Of a stretch of DNA of 64,000 nucleotides, positions 19,551-29,053 are shown in pieces. Each line of letters opens with the position of its first letter. Positions within the stretch are counted from its first letter, which is position 1. The DNA comes from Chrysophaeum taylorii (taxonomy: Eukaryota > Sar > Pelagophyceae > Pelagomonadales > Pelagomonadaceae). The position numbers and the translations under genes are program-made. The stretch covers positions 62,001-126,000 of the forward strand of contig JAQMWT010000348.1 in assembly GCA_029834535.1 (NCBI GenBank), in the 5' to 3' direction. The notes beneath the pieces are model-generated. The model saw only the letters and a program-made list of their open reading frames with translations, was not told the origin of the DNA and searched no databases.

Positions 19551-22376
19551 ATGATGGCTCGACGACTCGTGGCTTCTCTGGCCGCCGCCGCCGCCGCATG
19601 GGTCGCCGCCGGCCTAGAGGGGGAGGTGAAGAATGCGTGTCGGCGGCCGTTCCAGCACGCAGGCCTCGAGGAGCTGACGGTCGTCCATTTCCACATCCCC
19701 AAGACGGGTAGGTAGTAGGGAGATTAAACCGTCGAGCGAGTGAAATGATCAGGCGGCTCGGCTTTAGAGAAGATGCTGTTCATGCCGCTGTCCAAGTTGC
19801 GAAACTGGTCGACCTTTCACGACAACGACAACGCCGAGCGCGTATTCGACGCGCTGCGCAGCGAGGAGCGCAGCAAGCTGGATTTTTTGTCGGGGCACCA
19901 GCACATCGGCCTCGATTCTGCGCTCGGCGGACGACAGGCTATGTACGTGTGCATGCTCCGGCACCCGGTCGACCGCATGGTGAGCCTGTATCGATACGTG
20001 CGCGGGAGCCGGACGCACCACCGCCACGCGCTCGCCCTCAACCAGTCGTTCGCCGAGTTTATGGCGTCGGCGGCTTCGGAAACGTCGAATTGGGTTACCA
20101 AGGCCCTGTGTGCGCCGCGGGATCAGCGGATCCCCACGTGGAGCAAGGAGCTCACGCACCGGTGCCATCACAACGCGAGTTTCGCCGTTGCGCAGGCGAC
20201 GGCCAACCTCGAATCGCGGTTTGGCGCCGTCGGGCTGCTGGAGGAATACGATACGAGCGTCAGGATGATCGCGCGGTGCCTGAACGCCGCCGAGTTGGGG
20301 GCTGTGGCGGCGACGAGAGGTCCGTACGGCGCGAGCAGGGCGCCGCCCTACAACGTCGAGACGAACGACGTCGAACTCGTGCGCCGCACGAACGCGCTGG
20401 ACGTCCGAGTGTTTGAATTTGGACGAGAGCTGTTTCGGCGCCACGCGGCCCAACTCCAGCACGCTGCGGTCGAGGAGGCGTTGTTACGTTTCGGGACGGC
20501 GATCGGCCAGCCCAAATACCCGAGGCTGCGAGCGCGGCCGATGGCGACGGCCTCCAAGCCGAGGTGCGACTTTTCGGAGTTATCTCCGAATCGAAGGCGG
20601 CGAAGATTATCGTATTCGGCGTCCAGCGTCCTCGACGGCTCGACGCCGCGGCTCTTGGAGAGCTACGCGGTGGTGATGGGTCCCGACGTGGTCGACGACG
20701 TCGTCCAGGTTCGGGGCTCGGCGCGCAAAGTCAGGCACGCGGGCGGAAAGATTATGAGCGCGCGCGGCATCGCCAGCAACCGCGGGTTGCTCGAGTATCG
20801 AATTTTGGAGGTCGAGGTCCGCATCGACTACGAGAGCGCGCTCCTCGAGACAGGCGAGGCCGTCGAGAGCGATCTTTGTTTGGTCATCCTCGACGATACG
20901 CTCGTGAACTCGGTCTCGTCGGGGAGCGAGGTTATGTGCGTCCACGAACATTTTGTGAAGGGCAGCGCGAACCCCGAGCCGTCGCGGTGGCAGTTCGAGT
21001 GCGGGCTGCCTTTCCCACCAGGGTACCGCTTCGAGATGGGGTCCGTGTCGAGCGTGTGGTCGACCGAGGGCGAGATTGTCGTGCCGGAGGAGTTGGAGAC
21101 GCGGCGGCGCGCCGTCGACCCTCGGGAAGTTTGGGATATCTTTGGGCTCGGCATATCGTACGAGGTCCGGCTCGCCCGGTCCGACCGCCTCGTCGACTGC
21201 CCGCCGGTCTCGAGCGTGCGGTCGCCCTTCCGCGACCGCAGCCGGCCGTCGCAGCCCGGCTTCGCGTCGCCGTCGACGCCCTTCGTCAACGTCGAACGGG
21301 AGAGGCCCGTCGCGATGCGCGCGATGGGTCTCTTCGTCTCGGTGCTGCGTCCCGGAACCCTCGACGCGCACGTGGTCGAGCTCCGCATCGACGGCGAGGT
21401 CGCCCGGTCGTTTTGCCTGCCTCCCAACCGCGTCGACGCGACGACGCCCTCGGTCGCGACCTTCGCGTCGCTCGACGGGATCGAGATCCCTCCGGGCGGC
21501 ACGGTCGAGGTCGTCCACCTCAACGCGGGCACGAACCAGGTCCTCCTAGATTTCGCGGCATACCTTTTTACCGACGCGTCTCCGACAAGCCTCGTTCGCA
21601 AAGAAACGTCGCTCTTCGAGGGGACGATAGACCTAAACGGCGACGGCTTTGCCGACTACGTCGACGTCGACGCCGCCGGCGTCGTCTACTTCGACCTCAC
21701 GCGCGACGGCGGTGGCCACGATACGCAGCACGTCCTCATCCATGCGGAGATGCCGCCGCGGATGCGCGCCGCTCTCGATCCCCGCGGGTGGTCCCTCGTC
21801 GGCCGCGAGGGCCCGGATCATCCGTACGTCCGCCTCGACGCGCATCCGTACTGCCACGTCTTCGAGAAGAGGCGGTCGACCGGTTTTCCTGGGTTCCAGC
21901 TCAATACCCGCTACTGCGACGAGTCAAAGGTGCCGCCCTCAGGCGACTGCACCACCGACTGCGACCACACGCACCTGCGGTCGGACGCCGGCAGGACCCA
22001 CGCCTACGGGGATCTGGACGGCGACGGCTTCCTCGATCGCGTCCGCGCGACCACCGTCGACAACGGGGACCTCGATTTTTTTGTCGCCAAGGGCACCCCC
22101 GAGGGCTCTTTGGACCGCGAGATACTCTGGTTTAGTTCGACGTGCTGCCGCGGCGTCGAGCCCCACATGACCTTCGAGCATCGCACCTCCATGTTCATGC
22201 GCACGCCCGTCGGCTCTCGCAAAAGCGTTCTCCTCGCGACGCTCAACTTCTGTCCCGAAAAGGAGAAGATGAACCACCAATACCACCGGCAAGAGGAGGG
22301 GGAGGAGCCTTGGTGCCGCAGTGAAGAAGAAGCCCGGCAGTGGCGGTTCGAGTTCGTTGCTCCCACGGCCTCCTGA
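19551..22376 (+). CDS. Secreted/Golgi sulfotransferase fused to an FG-GAP/VCBS-like C-terminal region (two exons)
   Basis: Exon 1 is 19551..19707 and exon 2 is 19753..22376, giving 926 residues. The 45-nt intron (GTAGGT..ATGATCAG) splits the PAPS 5'-loop; joining restores HFHIPKTGGSALEKMLF. Residues 1-21 form an Ala-rich signal peptide or anchor. The 3'-phosphate motif is CMLRHPVDRMVSLYRY (about 123). Sulfotransferase fills residues 40-300. The rest is beta-rich with two calcium-type loops, DLNGDGFADYVDVD and DLDGDGFLDR, as in FG-GAP/VCBS propeller repeats, plus several cysteines. The C-terminal part likely binds glycan or matrix (inference). Without the intron the frame would start at an internal ATG and lose the catalytic loop. 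The fusion is unusual. Confidence 0.85.
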
Positions 22377-22511
22377 GAGAAACTAAACTTTAACGCTTAA
22401 CACAAACCCACCACGAAGAAAATAAACATAGAGAGACGACGACGACGACGACCGACCCCTTTTGGACGGATTCGAAGAACGCAGTCGTCGACGAACGCAT
22501 CATCTTCATCC

Positions 22512-24110
22512 CTAGAAGACGGCGCCGAGGACGAGCGCGCCAAAGTAGCAGAGGAGGATGAGGAGGCGGGTTGTGTTGGTCTTGGGTCCAACGACGAGGA
22601 AGCGCTTGATGGCCGCGATGATGGGCGGATCCGAGGTAGTAGGCGAGGGCGGGAGCAGGGAGAGCCAGCCTTCGAAGAGAAAGTGCATGAAGGGTGCCCC
22701 AAAATAGACGGTACCGTTGACGGTAATGATGACCTGAATCAAGGCCGCCAATATTGGAATGTGGATGGCGTGTTCCAAGCGAGGGCCGAGGTAGGCAGAA
22801 ATGGGCCAGGCGATGAAAAAGAGGCCAAAGATGGTGAGGATGGTCCCCTTGTAGACGGGGGGCTGGTGCTCTGGACGTTTATTATTTTCGCTGAACAAGA
22901 GTTCCCCCAACAAATTTCGCTGCGTGCGATGGTGCGCGTGCGGGGCGGCGACGAGTCGAAGAGATTTTCCAACGTCCGCGTAGACGCTCGAGGCTTCGAC
23001 CAACGGCGGCAATTTGGCGAGCTGCTCTGCCCTCGCGTCCGAATCTAACCACCGCTCCATCTGCTCGAGAGTCGCGAACCTAAAGAGAGCGACGAAGTCC
23101 ATCGAACCTTCAATCAAGCGGAAGACGTCCGAGCCAAGGAAGCCGTCGAAGGTCCGCATGGCCGCCGACATCTCCTCGCACCAGTCTTTAAACGCAGCGA
23201 CCGAGTCCCAGCGAACGTGGTGTCTCGCGGCTACCGTCACGCCCCCCTCTTCCTCCGCCTCCTCGTCCTCCGCGTCGAGCTTGAAGAGATTCTGCTGCTC
23301 GCAGAGCTTGATTTTGTTCTCTCGCTTCACGCGCGCTATGGTGTCGCGCGACGGCTTCTGCCACCGCAGAGAGGCCTCGAGCCGGCGTTCGAGGCTCTCG
23401 ACTCTCGAGGCTAAGTCGGTTTTCTCGCCCGCGCTGAACAGCAAGAACCCGTCTTCTAACAGGGCGACGACGTCGCCCGGCGACGAGGCGCGCCGGTGCG
23501 CCCACTGCGCCACGAACCCCAAGCTCAGCGTGAGCGGGAGCGCGGCGTACGACATCATCGGCACGACGGTCGCCAACAACGCCAGGAGCGCGAACGGCGC
23601 GTTACCCCCAAACGCTTTGAAGAACGCCTCCCCCGTGCCCGCGGCGCCGTTGCCGACGACGGCCAGAAACACCCAGACCTCGATGATGATCGCGAGCTTC
23701 CACTTTGGGGGTGGTCTCGTCTCTCTTTTGAACAGGTTGATCTGCCCTACGGGCTGAGCTAAGTACTCTCGCTCTTCGTACCGCAGCCCCAGCTCAGACC
23801 CCCGCTTCAGCCACAACCTGAGCTCCTCCGACTCGGTCCACCGCATCATGCACTTGTACGCTTCCTCGGCCGACGACCCGCGGAACTTGAGCACGGGTAC
23901 CAACAACCGCGGGGGCCCGGGGACTTCGATTATCTTCCGGGACACATATCCCTCGAAGCTCCTGATCGCGCGCCCGATCCCGTTCAGGTACTCTTTCAGC
24001 GATTCTTCGGACACCGACTCGGGCACGCCCAGCCGGATCACGGCGGTCGCGAAGTAATCGCTCGGATCCTCCTCGTCCGTCATCATCCTCATCTCCTCCA
24101 TATCCGCCAT
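22512..24110 (-). CDS. Double ABM-domain membrane protein (COG3224-like, duplicated)
   Basis: The protein has 532 residues. An ABM-type ferredoxin-like domain (about 18-112; EYLNGIGRAIRSFEGYVSRK) is followed by PPPKWKLAIIIEVWVFLAVV and two more hydrophobic spans (about 130-210). A coiled-coil linker (245-285) precedes a second ABM domain (300-385; FKDWCEEMSAAMRTFDGFLG). Membrane spans with HQPPVYKGTILTIFGLFFIA follow (about 415-480), and a last span ends the protein. Bacterial COG3224 proteins have one ABM domain followed by a PPPRWKMA-type membrane segment. This protein is that unit repeated twice. Function is unknown. The ATG (24110) begins MADMEEMRMM. Confidence 0.8.
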   Translation of the reverse strand: MADMEEMRMMTDEEDPSDYFATAVIRLGVPESVSEESLKEYLNGIGRAIRSFEGYVSRKIIEVPGPPRLLVPVLKFRGSSAEEAYKCMMRWTESEELRLWLKRGSELGLRYEEREYLAQPVGQINLFKRETRPPPKWKLAIIIEVWVFLAVVGNGAAGTGEAFFKAFGGNAPFALLALLATVVPMMSYAALPLTLSLGFVAQWAHRRASSPGDVVALLEDGFLLFSAGEKTDLASRVESLERRLEASLRWQKPSRDTIARVKRENKIKLCEQQNLFKLDAEDEEAEEEGGVTVAARHHVRWDSVAAFKDWCEEMSAAMRTFDGFLGSDVFRLIEGSMDFVALFRFATLEQMERWLDSDARAEQLAKLPPLVEASSVYADVGKSLRLVAAPHAHHRTQRNLLGELLFSENNKRPEHQPPVYKGTILTIFGLFFIAWPISAYLGPRLEHAIHIPILAALIQVIITVNGTVYFGAPFMHFLFEGWLSLLPPSPTTSDPPIIAAIKRFLVVGPKTNTTRLLILLCYFGALVLGAVF

Positions 24111-25072
24111 ATTATAATCCTTATATTAGACCCGTTCTCTACCAGATAAAGTTGGCCAAATAATGAATCCAATTGGCGGCCAAATAATTAATTAATTAAT
24201 CAGGGCGGGATATTTATTTGGAGGATTTTCAAATAATCGGTCCTGACTTGGATCGGCTTTTTTTTTCGAGGGCGCCAAAGTGAAAAAAAAAAAAACTTGA
24301 GCAAATATACCGACCACGGCGAGGACCACGAAGGAAGCGCAGCGGCGGGCAGCGACGCTGAAGATCAAACCCGGCTGGGCTGCGATGACGATGCAGAGCT
24401 GGACCCCGAAGGTTGGTTTCGCGGCCGGAAAACAACAAACACCTCATGGCGGGGATCGAGCGCTGGGAGGCAGAGCAAAGCGTGCCCGAGCCCAGGTGCA
24501 AGGCCTGGAACTGGTCCGCGCTCGTGGCTTGGCTCGAGATGGTGGAAACGAGGAGTGCCACGCTCTTCACACTGAGTGACTCGGCCGAGTCGGAGCCGGA
24601 GGGCGCAGAGTCAGAGGCTGCGTCTGTCGACGCGGCGCGTGCGGCCGCGACTGAGGCTGTGTCCCCGAGCTGGCGCAACCTGCTTTGTGAAGCTCGCTCG
24701 CCGCCGTCGCCGTCGAAGAATCGCTGGTCGAAGGATCCCTGCCGATCGCGGATGGTCATGTCCATCGTCCAGACGCGAGACGCCCACCTTTTTTTTGCGG
24801 TTCATAACGCCATCTTGGCAAAACCTTGAGGAGCGTGCAGCTTGCACTGGGAGGAGCTGGCCAAGGTCTGCAAATCGAACGATCCAGCAGTGGACGATAT
24901 CCTGTATGCCGCCGATCCTGATGTTCCCGAGCTCGTCAGGAACCTACCCTTCCTTACCTTCTTGACTCCACCTCCGCGCCTCGTCACCTAAAAAACCTCC
25001 TCCGCCCCCTGGCGGCCGGCCCGCCGCTGCCACCGGCCGCCTCCTCCGATATGAAGAGTGCTATCGTTATAC
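24111..25072. other. Gene-free stretch of about 960 bp
   Basis: The left 120 bp is AT-rich with ATTAATTAATTAAT (about 24186-24199), then poly-A/poly-T runs. Overlapping frames at 24229-24830 on both strands have no recognisable motif. A plus-strand fragment at about 24840-24990 reads HWEELAKVCKSNDPAVDDIL but has no start. It may be debris of the neighbouring Harbinger remnant or an unrelated decayed gene. Confidence 0.4.
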
Positions 25073-25646
25073 TTAGCGCGCTGCCGAGGGCGCAAAAGAA
25101 GCCCCTCCTCGCGGAGGAGGGGGCGCCTCAAGCATAGTGGGCGGGGTGGGGACTTGACGAGGTGAGACTGGTCCTTTCGCCGCGATTCGACAACGCTTTA
25201 CCGCAGCCAAATGCAGCAACCGTCGATCGATGGCACCCACCACGCTTCGAAGGACCGCGGGGCGTGACTTGCGAGCCCAGCCCGCCTCCAGTTTCTCGAG
25301 TTCCGTCTCGTCGTCCAGCGGGAAGTCTGTAGGGAACGTGTTGTTGATGGCTGGCTTCAACACATCTCCAAATCGATCGATAAAACTCCGCCGGAGACAC
25401 CCCAAAGTTAGAGCAGATATCGAGGAGGTACCTCCCCCCAGCAAGATAGCGTATGCTGATCGCAAGTCGGACCTCGGCGCATACCTCGGACCCAGAAGAA
25501 CGCACGGCTCTCTCGATGTCTTGCGTCTGTATCCTCCCTCCGCACGAACTCCAGCAACTCGTTGAAATAAATGCTAGACCTCCATGCGATACATCCGTCG
25601 AAATTTTCGTGGATCCGGTAGAGAACCGAAACGTAAAGTGGGCCAA
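25073..25646 (-). mobile_element. PIF/Harbinger transposase remnant
   Basis: Two overlapping minus-strand frames read as one transposase with a frame change near 25365. The first has RLAISIRYLAGGRYLLDIC and FGVSPAEFYRSIWR. The second has FPLDDETELEKLEAGWARKS and SVVGAIDRRLLHLAA. These match the N-terminal part and the first catalytic-Asp block (VGAIDG) of Harbinger/DDE_Tnp_4 transposases. GAID is followed by RR instead of G. The rest of the DDE domain is not found downstream. It is a dead DNA transposon fragment whose 5' side abuts the second Helitron-like array. Confidence 0.7.
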
Positions 25647-25650
25647 ATCT

Positions 25651-26715
25651 GCCTAACTACTAATCGACAGATGTTTGTCTGTCTGTCTGTTTGTCTGTCT
25701 GTTTGTTTGTCCCTCGATTTAGGGTAAGGATCAGGTAGGCGCGAGAGTAAGGATCAGGTAGGCACGAGAGCCAGACAGTGATCCTCCAAGCCGTCTACGG
25801 CGACCTCGCAGACTATTTCCACGACCCGCGGCGGCTCTTTTAGCCAGCGCGCCATTCTCACGCCCCGTTGAAACGATGTTGTCGATGCTGACAACGCGCG
25901 CATGACTGCGGCCTTTTTTTCCCGGAGACGAGGCGTCGGAGTTGTTTTTGGGGAGACTAGGTTGGGTCGGAAGCCGACGCCTCGCTCTTACAGTCGAGTT
26001 TTCAACTCCCTGACAACCAACGGCATGCTGACTTTGATCGCGAGCTTAAAGTCTTCGCAACCTCGACCCGTCGCACGGCGACTGCAACGGTACCAGATAC
26101 ATCATCGATAGTGTCGTGTCACCGAGGCTCCTCCAACCTGTATCCCTTAAGGCCCGCCGACGCCAAACGATCAACAAGAGCCAGGGCCAGACGCCCCGCG
26201 AGGTCGGCGTCCTTTTGCCCAAACCCGTCTTCTGCCACGTCCAGCTCTACGTGGCTCCCTGTCGATCGGCAACCCCGAGGATATAATCATCTGGGTCGAC
26301 GACTCCACCCTACCCCACACGTGCTGCGCAATACCGATAAGCCCCCTCCCGGCGTCTACACGCGCACGGTAGGTGAACTTACTGGGACCAGGTGAACTTA
26401 CTGGGGTTTGAGATTGGGACTAGGTGAACTTAGTGACCAGGTGAACTTACTGGGACCAAGTGAGCTTACTGGGGTTTTTAGAGTGAACGCAAGGGCTAGC
26501 GGCGTGTACGGATCAAAGCAGCTTAGATTGGCGGAGGTGAGAGCGACGAGCTCGAAGGAGAGTGGGGTGAGTGGATGTGAGCACGAGTGGGCTTACGCCG
26601 AACTTACTGGGGTTAGAGATTGGGACTAGGTGAACTTACTGGGACCAGGTGAACTTACTGGGGTTAGAGATTGGGACCAGGTGAACTTACTGGCGAACTT
26701 ACTGGCCTGCACTTG
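25651..26715 (+). mobile_element. Helitron-like repeat, copy C
   Basis: It opens the second array. It starts CCTAACTACTAATCGACAG, with G instead of T as the first base, and ends CACTTG at 26715. The helicase pieces are the same as copy A but include an extra AG near TTTAGCCAGCGC and a lost G near ATAGTGTCGTGTC. The 3' minisatellite is nearly identical to that of copy A. Confidence 0.75.
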
Positions 26716-26740
26716 TCCTAACTACTAATCGACAGATGTT

Positions 26741-26771
<31 letters not shown>

Positions 26772-27777
26772 TTGTCCCTCGATTTAGGGTAAGGATCAGG
26801 TAGGCGCGAGAGTAAGGATCAGGTAGGCGCGAGAGCCAGACAGTGATCCTCCAAGCCGTCTACGGCGACCTCGCAGACTATTTCCACGACCCGCGGCGGC
26901 TCTTTCAGCGCGCCATTCTCACGCCCCGTCGAAACGATGTTGTCGATGCTGACAACGCGCGCATGACCGCGGCCTTTTTTTCCCGGAGACGAGGCGTCGG
27001 AGTTCTTTTCGGCTGACTAGGCTGGGTCGGAAGACGACGCCTCGCTCTTTACAGTAGAGTTTTCAACTCCCTGACAACCAACGGCATGCTGACTTTGATC
27101 GCGAGCTTAATGTCTTCGCAACCTCGACCCGTCGCACGGCCACTGCAACGGTACCAGATACATGATCGATCGTGTCGTTGTCACCGAGGCTCCTCCAACC
27201 TGTATCCCGTAAGGCCCGCCGACGCCAAACGATCACCAAGAGCCAGGGCCAGACGCCCCGCGAGGTCGGCGTCCTCTTTCCCAAGCCCGTCTTCTGCCAC
27301 GTCCAGCTCTACGTGGCTCTCTGTCGATCGGCAACCCCGAGGAGATACTCTTCTGGGTCGACGACTCCACCCTACCCCACACGTGCTGCGCAATACCGAT
27401 AAGCCCCCTCCCGGCGTCTACACGCGCACGGTAGGTGAACTTACTGGGACCAGGTGAACTTACTGGGGTTTGAGATTGGGACTAGGTGAACTTAGTGACC
27501 AGGTGAACTTACTGGGACCAGGTGAACTTACTGGGGGTTTTAGAGTAAACTCAAAGGTTAGCGGCGTGTGCGGATCAAAGCAGCTTAGATTGGCGGAGGC
27601 GAGAGCGACGAGCTCGAAGGAGAGTGGGGTGAGTGGATGTGAGCACGAGTGGGCTTACGCCGAACTTACTGGGGTTAGAGATTGGGACTAGGTGAACTTA
27701 CTGGGACCAGGTGAACTTACTGGGGTTAGAGATTGGGACCAGGTGAACTTACTGGCGAACTTACTGGCCTGCACTTG
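26716..27777 (+). mobile_element. Helitron-like repeat, copy D
   Basis: It joins copy C directly (CACTTG then TCCTAACTAC). A run with FTSQGQ-type motif VI coding is present as in copy A. It shares the GGCTGACTAGGCTGGG and GCGAGCTTAATGTC variants with copy A, so A and D are close relatives. It ends CACTTG at 27777. Confidence 0.75.
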
Positions 27778-28786
27778 TAACTACTAATCGACAGATGTTT
27801 GTTTGTCTGTCTGTCTGTCCCTCGATTTAGGGTAAGGATCAGGTAGGCACGAGAGTAAGATCAGGTAGGGGCGAGAGCCAGACAGTGATCCTCCAAGCCG
27901 TCTACGTCGACCTCGCAGACTATTTCCACGACCCGCGGCGGCTCTTTCAGCGCGCCATTCTCACGCCCCGTCGAAACGATGTTGTCGATGCTGACAACGC
28001 GCGCATGACCGCGGCCTTTTTTTCCCGGAGACGAGGCGTCGGAGTTCTTTTCGGCTGACTAGGCTGGGTCGGAAGACGACGCCTCGCTCTTTACAGTAGA
28101 GTTTTGAACTCCCTGACAACCAACGGCATGCTGACTTTGATCGCGAGCTTAATGTCTTCGCAACCTCGACCCGTCGCACGGCCACTGCAACGGTACCAGA
28201 TACATGATCGATCGTGTCGTTGTCACCGAGGCTCCTCCAACCTGTATCGCTTAAGGCCCGCCTACGCCAAACGATCAACAAGAGCCAGGGCCAGACGCCC
28301 CGCGAGGTCGGCGTCCTCTTTCCCAAGCCCGTCTTCTGTCACGTCCAGCTCTACGTGGCTCTCTGTCGATCGGCAACCCCGAGGATATCCTCTTCTGAGT
28401 CGACGACTCCACCCTACCCCACACGTGCTGCGCAATACCGATAAGCCCCCTCCCGGCGTCTACACGCGCACTGTAAGTGAACTTACTGGGACCAGGTGAA
28501 CTTACTGGAACCAGGTGAACTTACGGAGGTTAGAGATTGGTACTAGGTGAAATAAGTGACCAGGCGAACTTACTGAGACCAAGTGAACTTACTGGGGTTT
28601 TTAGAGTAAACTCAAAGGTTAGCGGCGTGTGCGGATCAAAGCAGCTTAGATTGGCGGGGGTGACGGCGACGAGTTCAAAGGAGAGTGGATGTGAACACGA
28701 GTGGGTTTACGCCGAATTTACTGGGGTTAGAGATTGGGACTAGGTTAACTTAACGGGGACTAGGTGAACTTACTGGCCTGCACTTG
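27778..28786 (+). mobile_element. Helitron-like repeat, copy E
   Basis: It starts TAACTACTAATCG directly after copy D, so TCC of the usual 5' end is lost or collapsed with the preceding TTG. Helicase pieces are present (RQTINKSQGQTPREVGV). The 3' minisatellite is shorter and more diverged. It ends CACTTG at 28786. Confidence 0.75.
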
Positions 28787-28936
28787 TAACTACTAATCGA
28801 CAGATGTTTGTCTGTTTGTCTGTTTGTTTGTCTGTCCCTCGATTTAGGGTAAGGATCAGGTAGGCGGGAGAGTAAGGATCAGGTAGGCGCGAGAGCCAGA
28901 CTGTGAGCCTCCAAGCCGTCTACGGCGACCTCGCAT
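28787..28936 (+). mobile_element. Helitron-like repeat, copy F (5' fragment only)
   Basis: Only the first ~150 bp are present: the TAACTACTAATCG start, the TGTT/TGTC run, CCCTCGATTTAGGGTAAGG and the start of the helicase part up to GGCGACCTCGCA. It then stops at a TAAATAAATAAATA run. It lies 117 bp before the RAP gene ATG. Confidence 0.7.
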
Positions 28937-29053
28937 AAATAAATAAATACAAGCTGCCCTTACTTGCACTATTCCGGCCAAGTTTGTTTGACTTTGGTAA
29001 TCCGGTAGAGAACGGGTCTTACTTACCCTTCTTTGTTATAGAGAAATACAATA

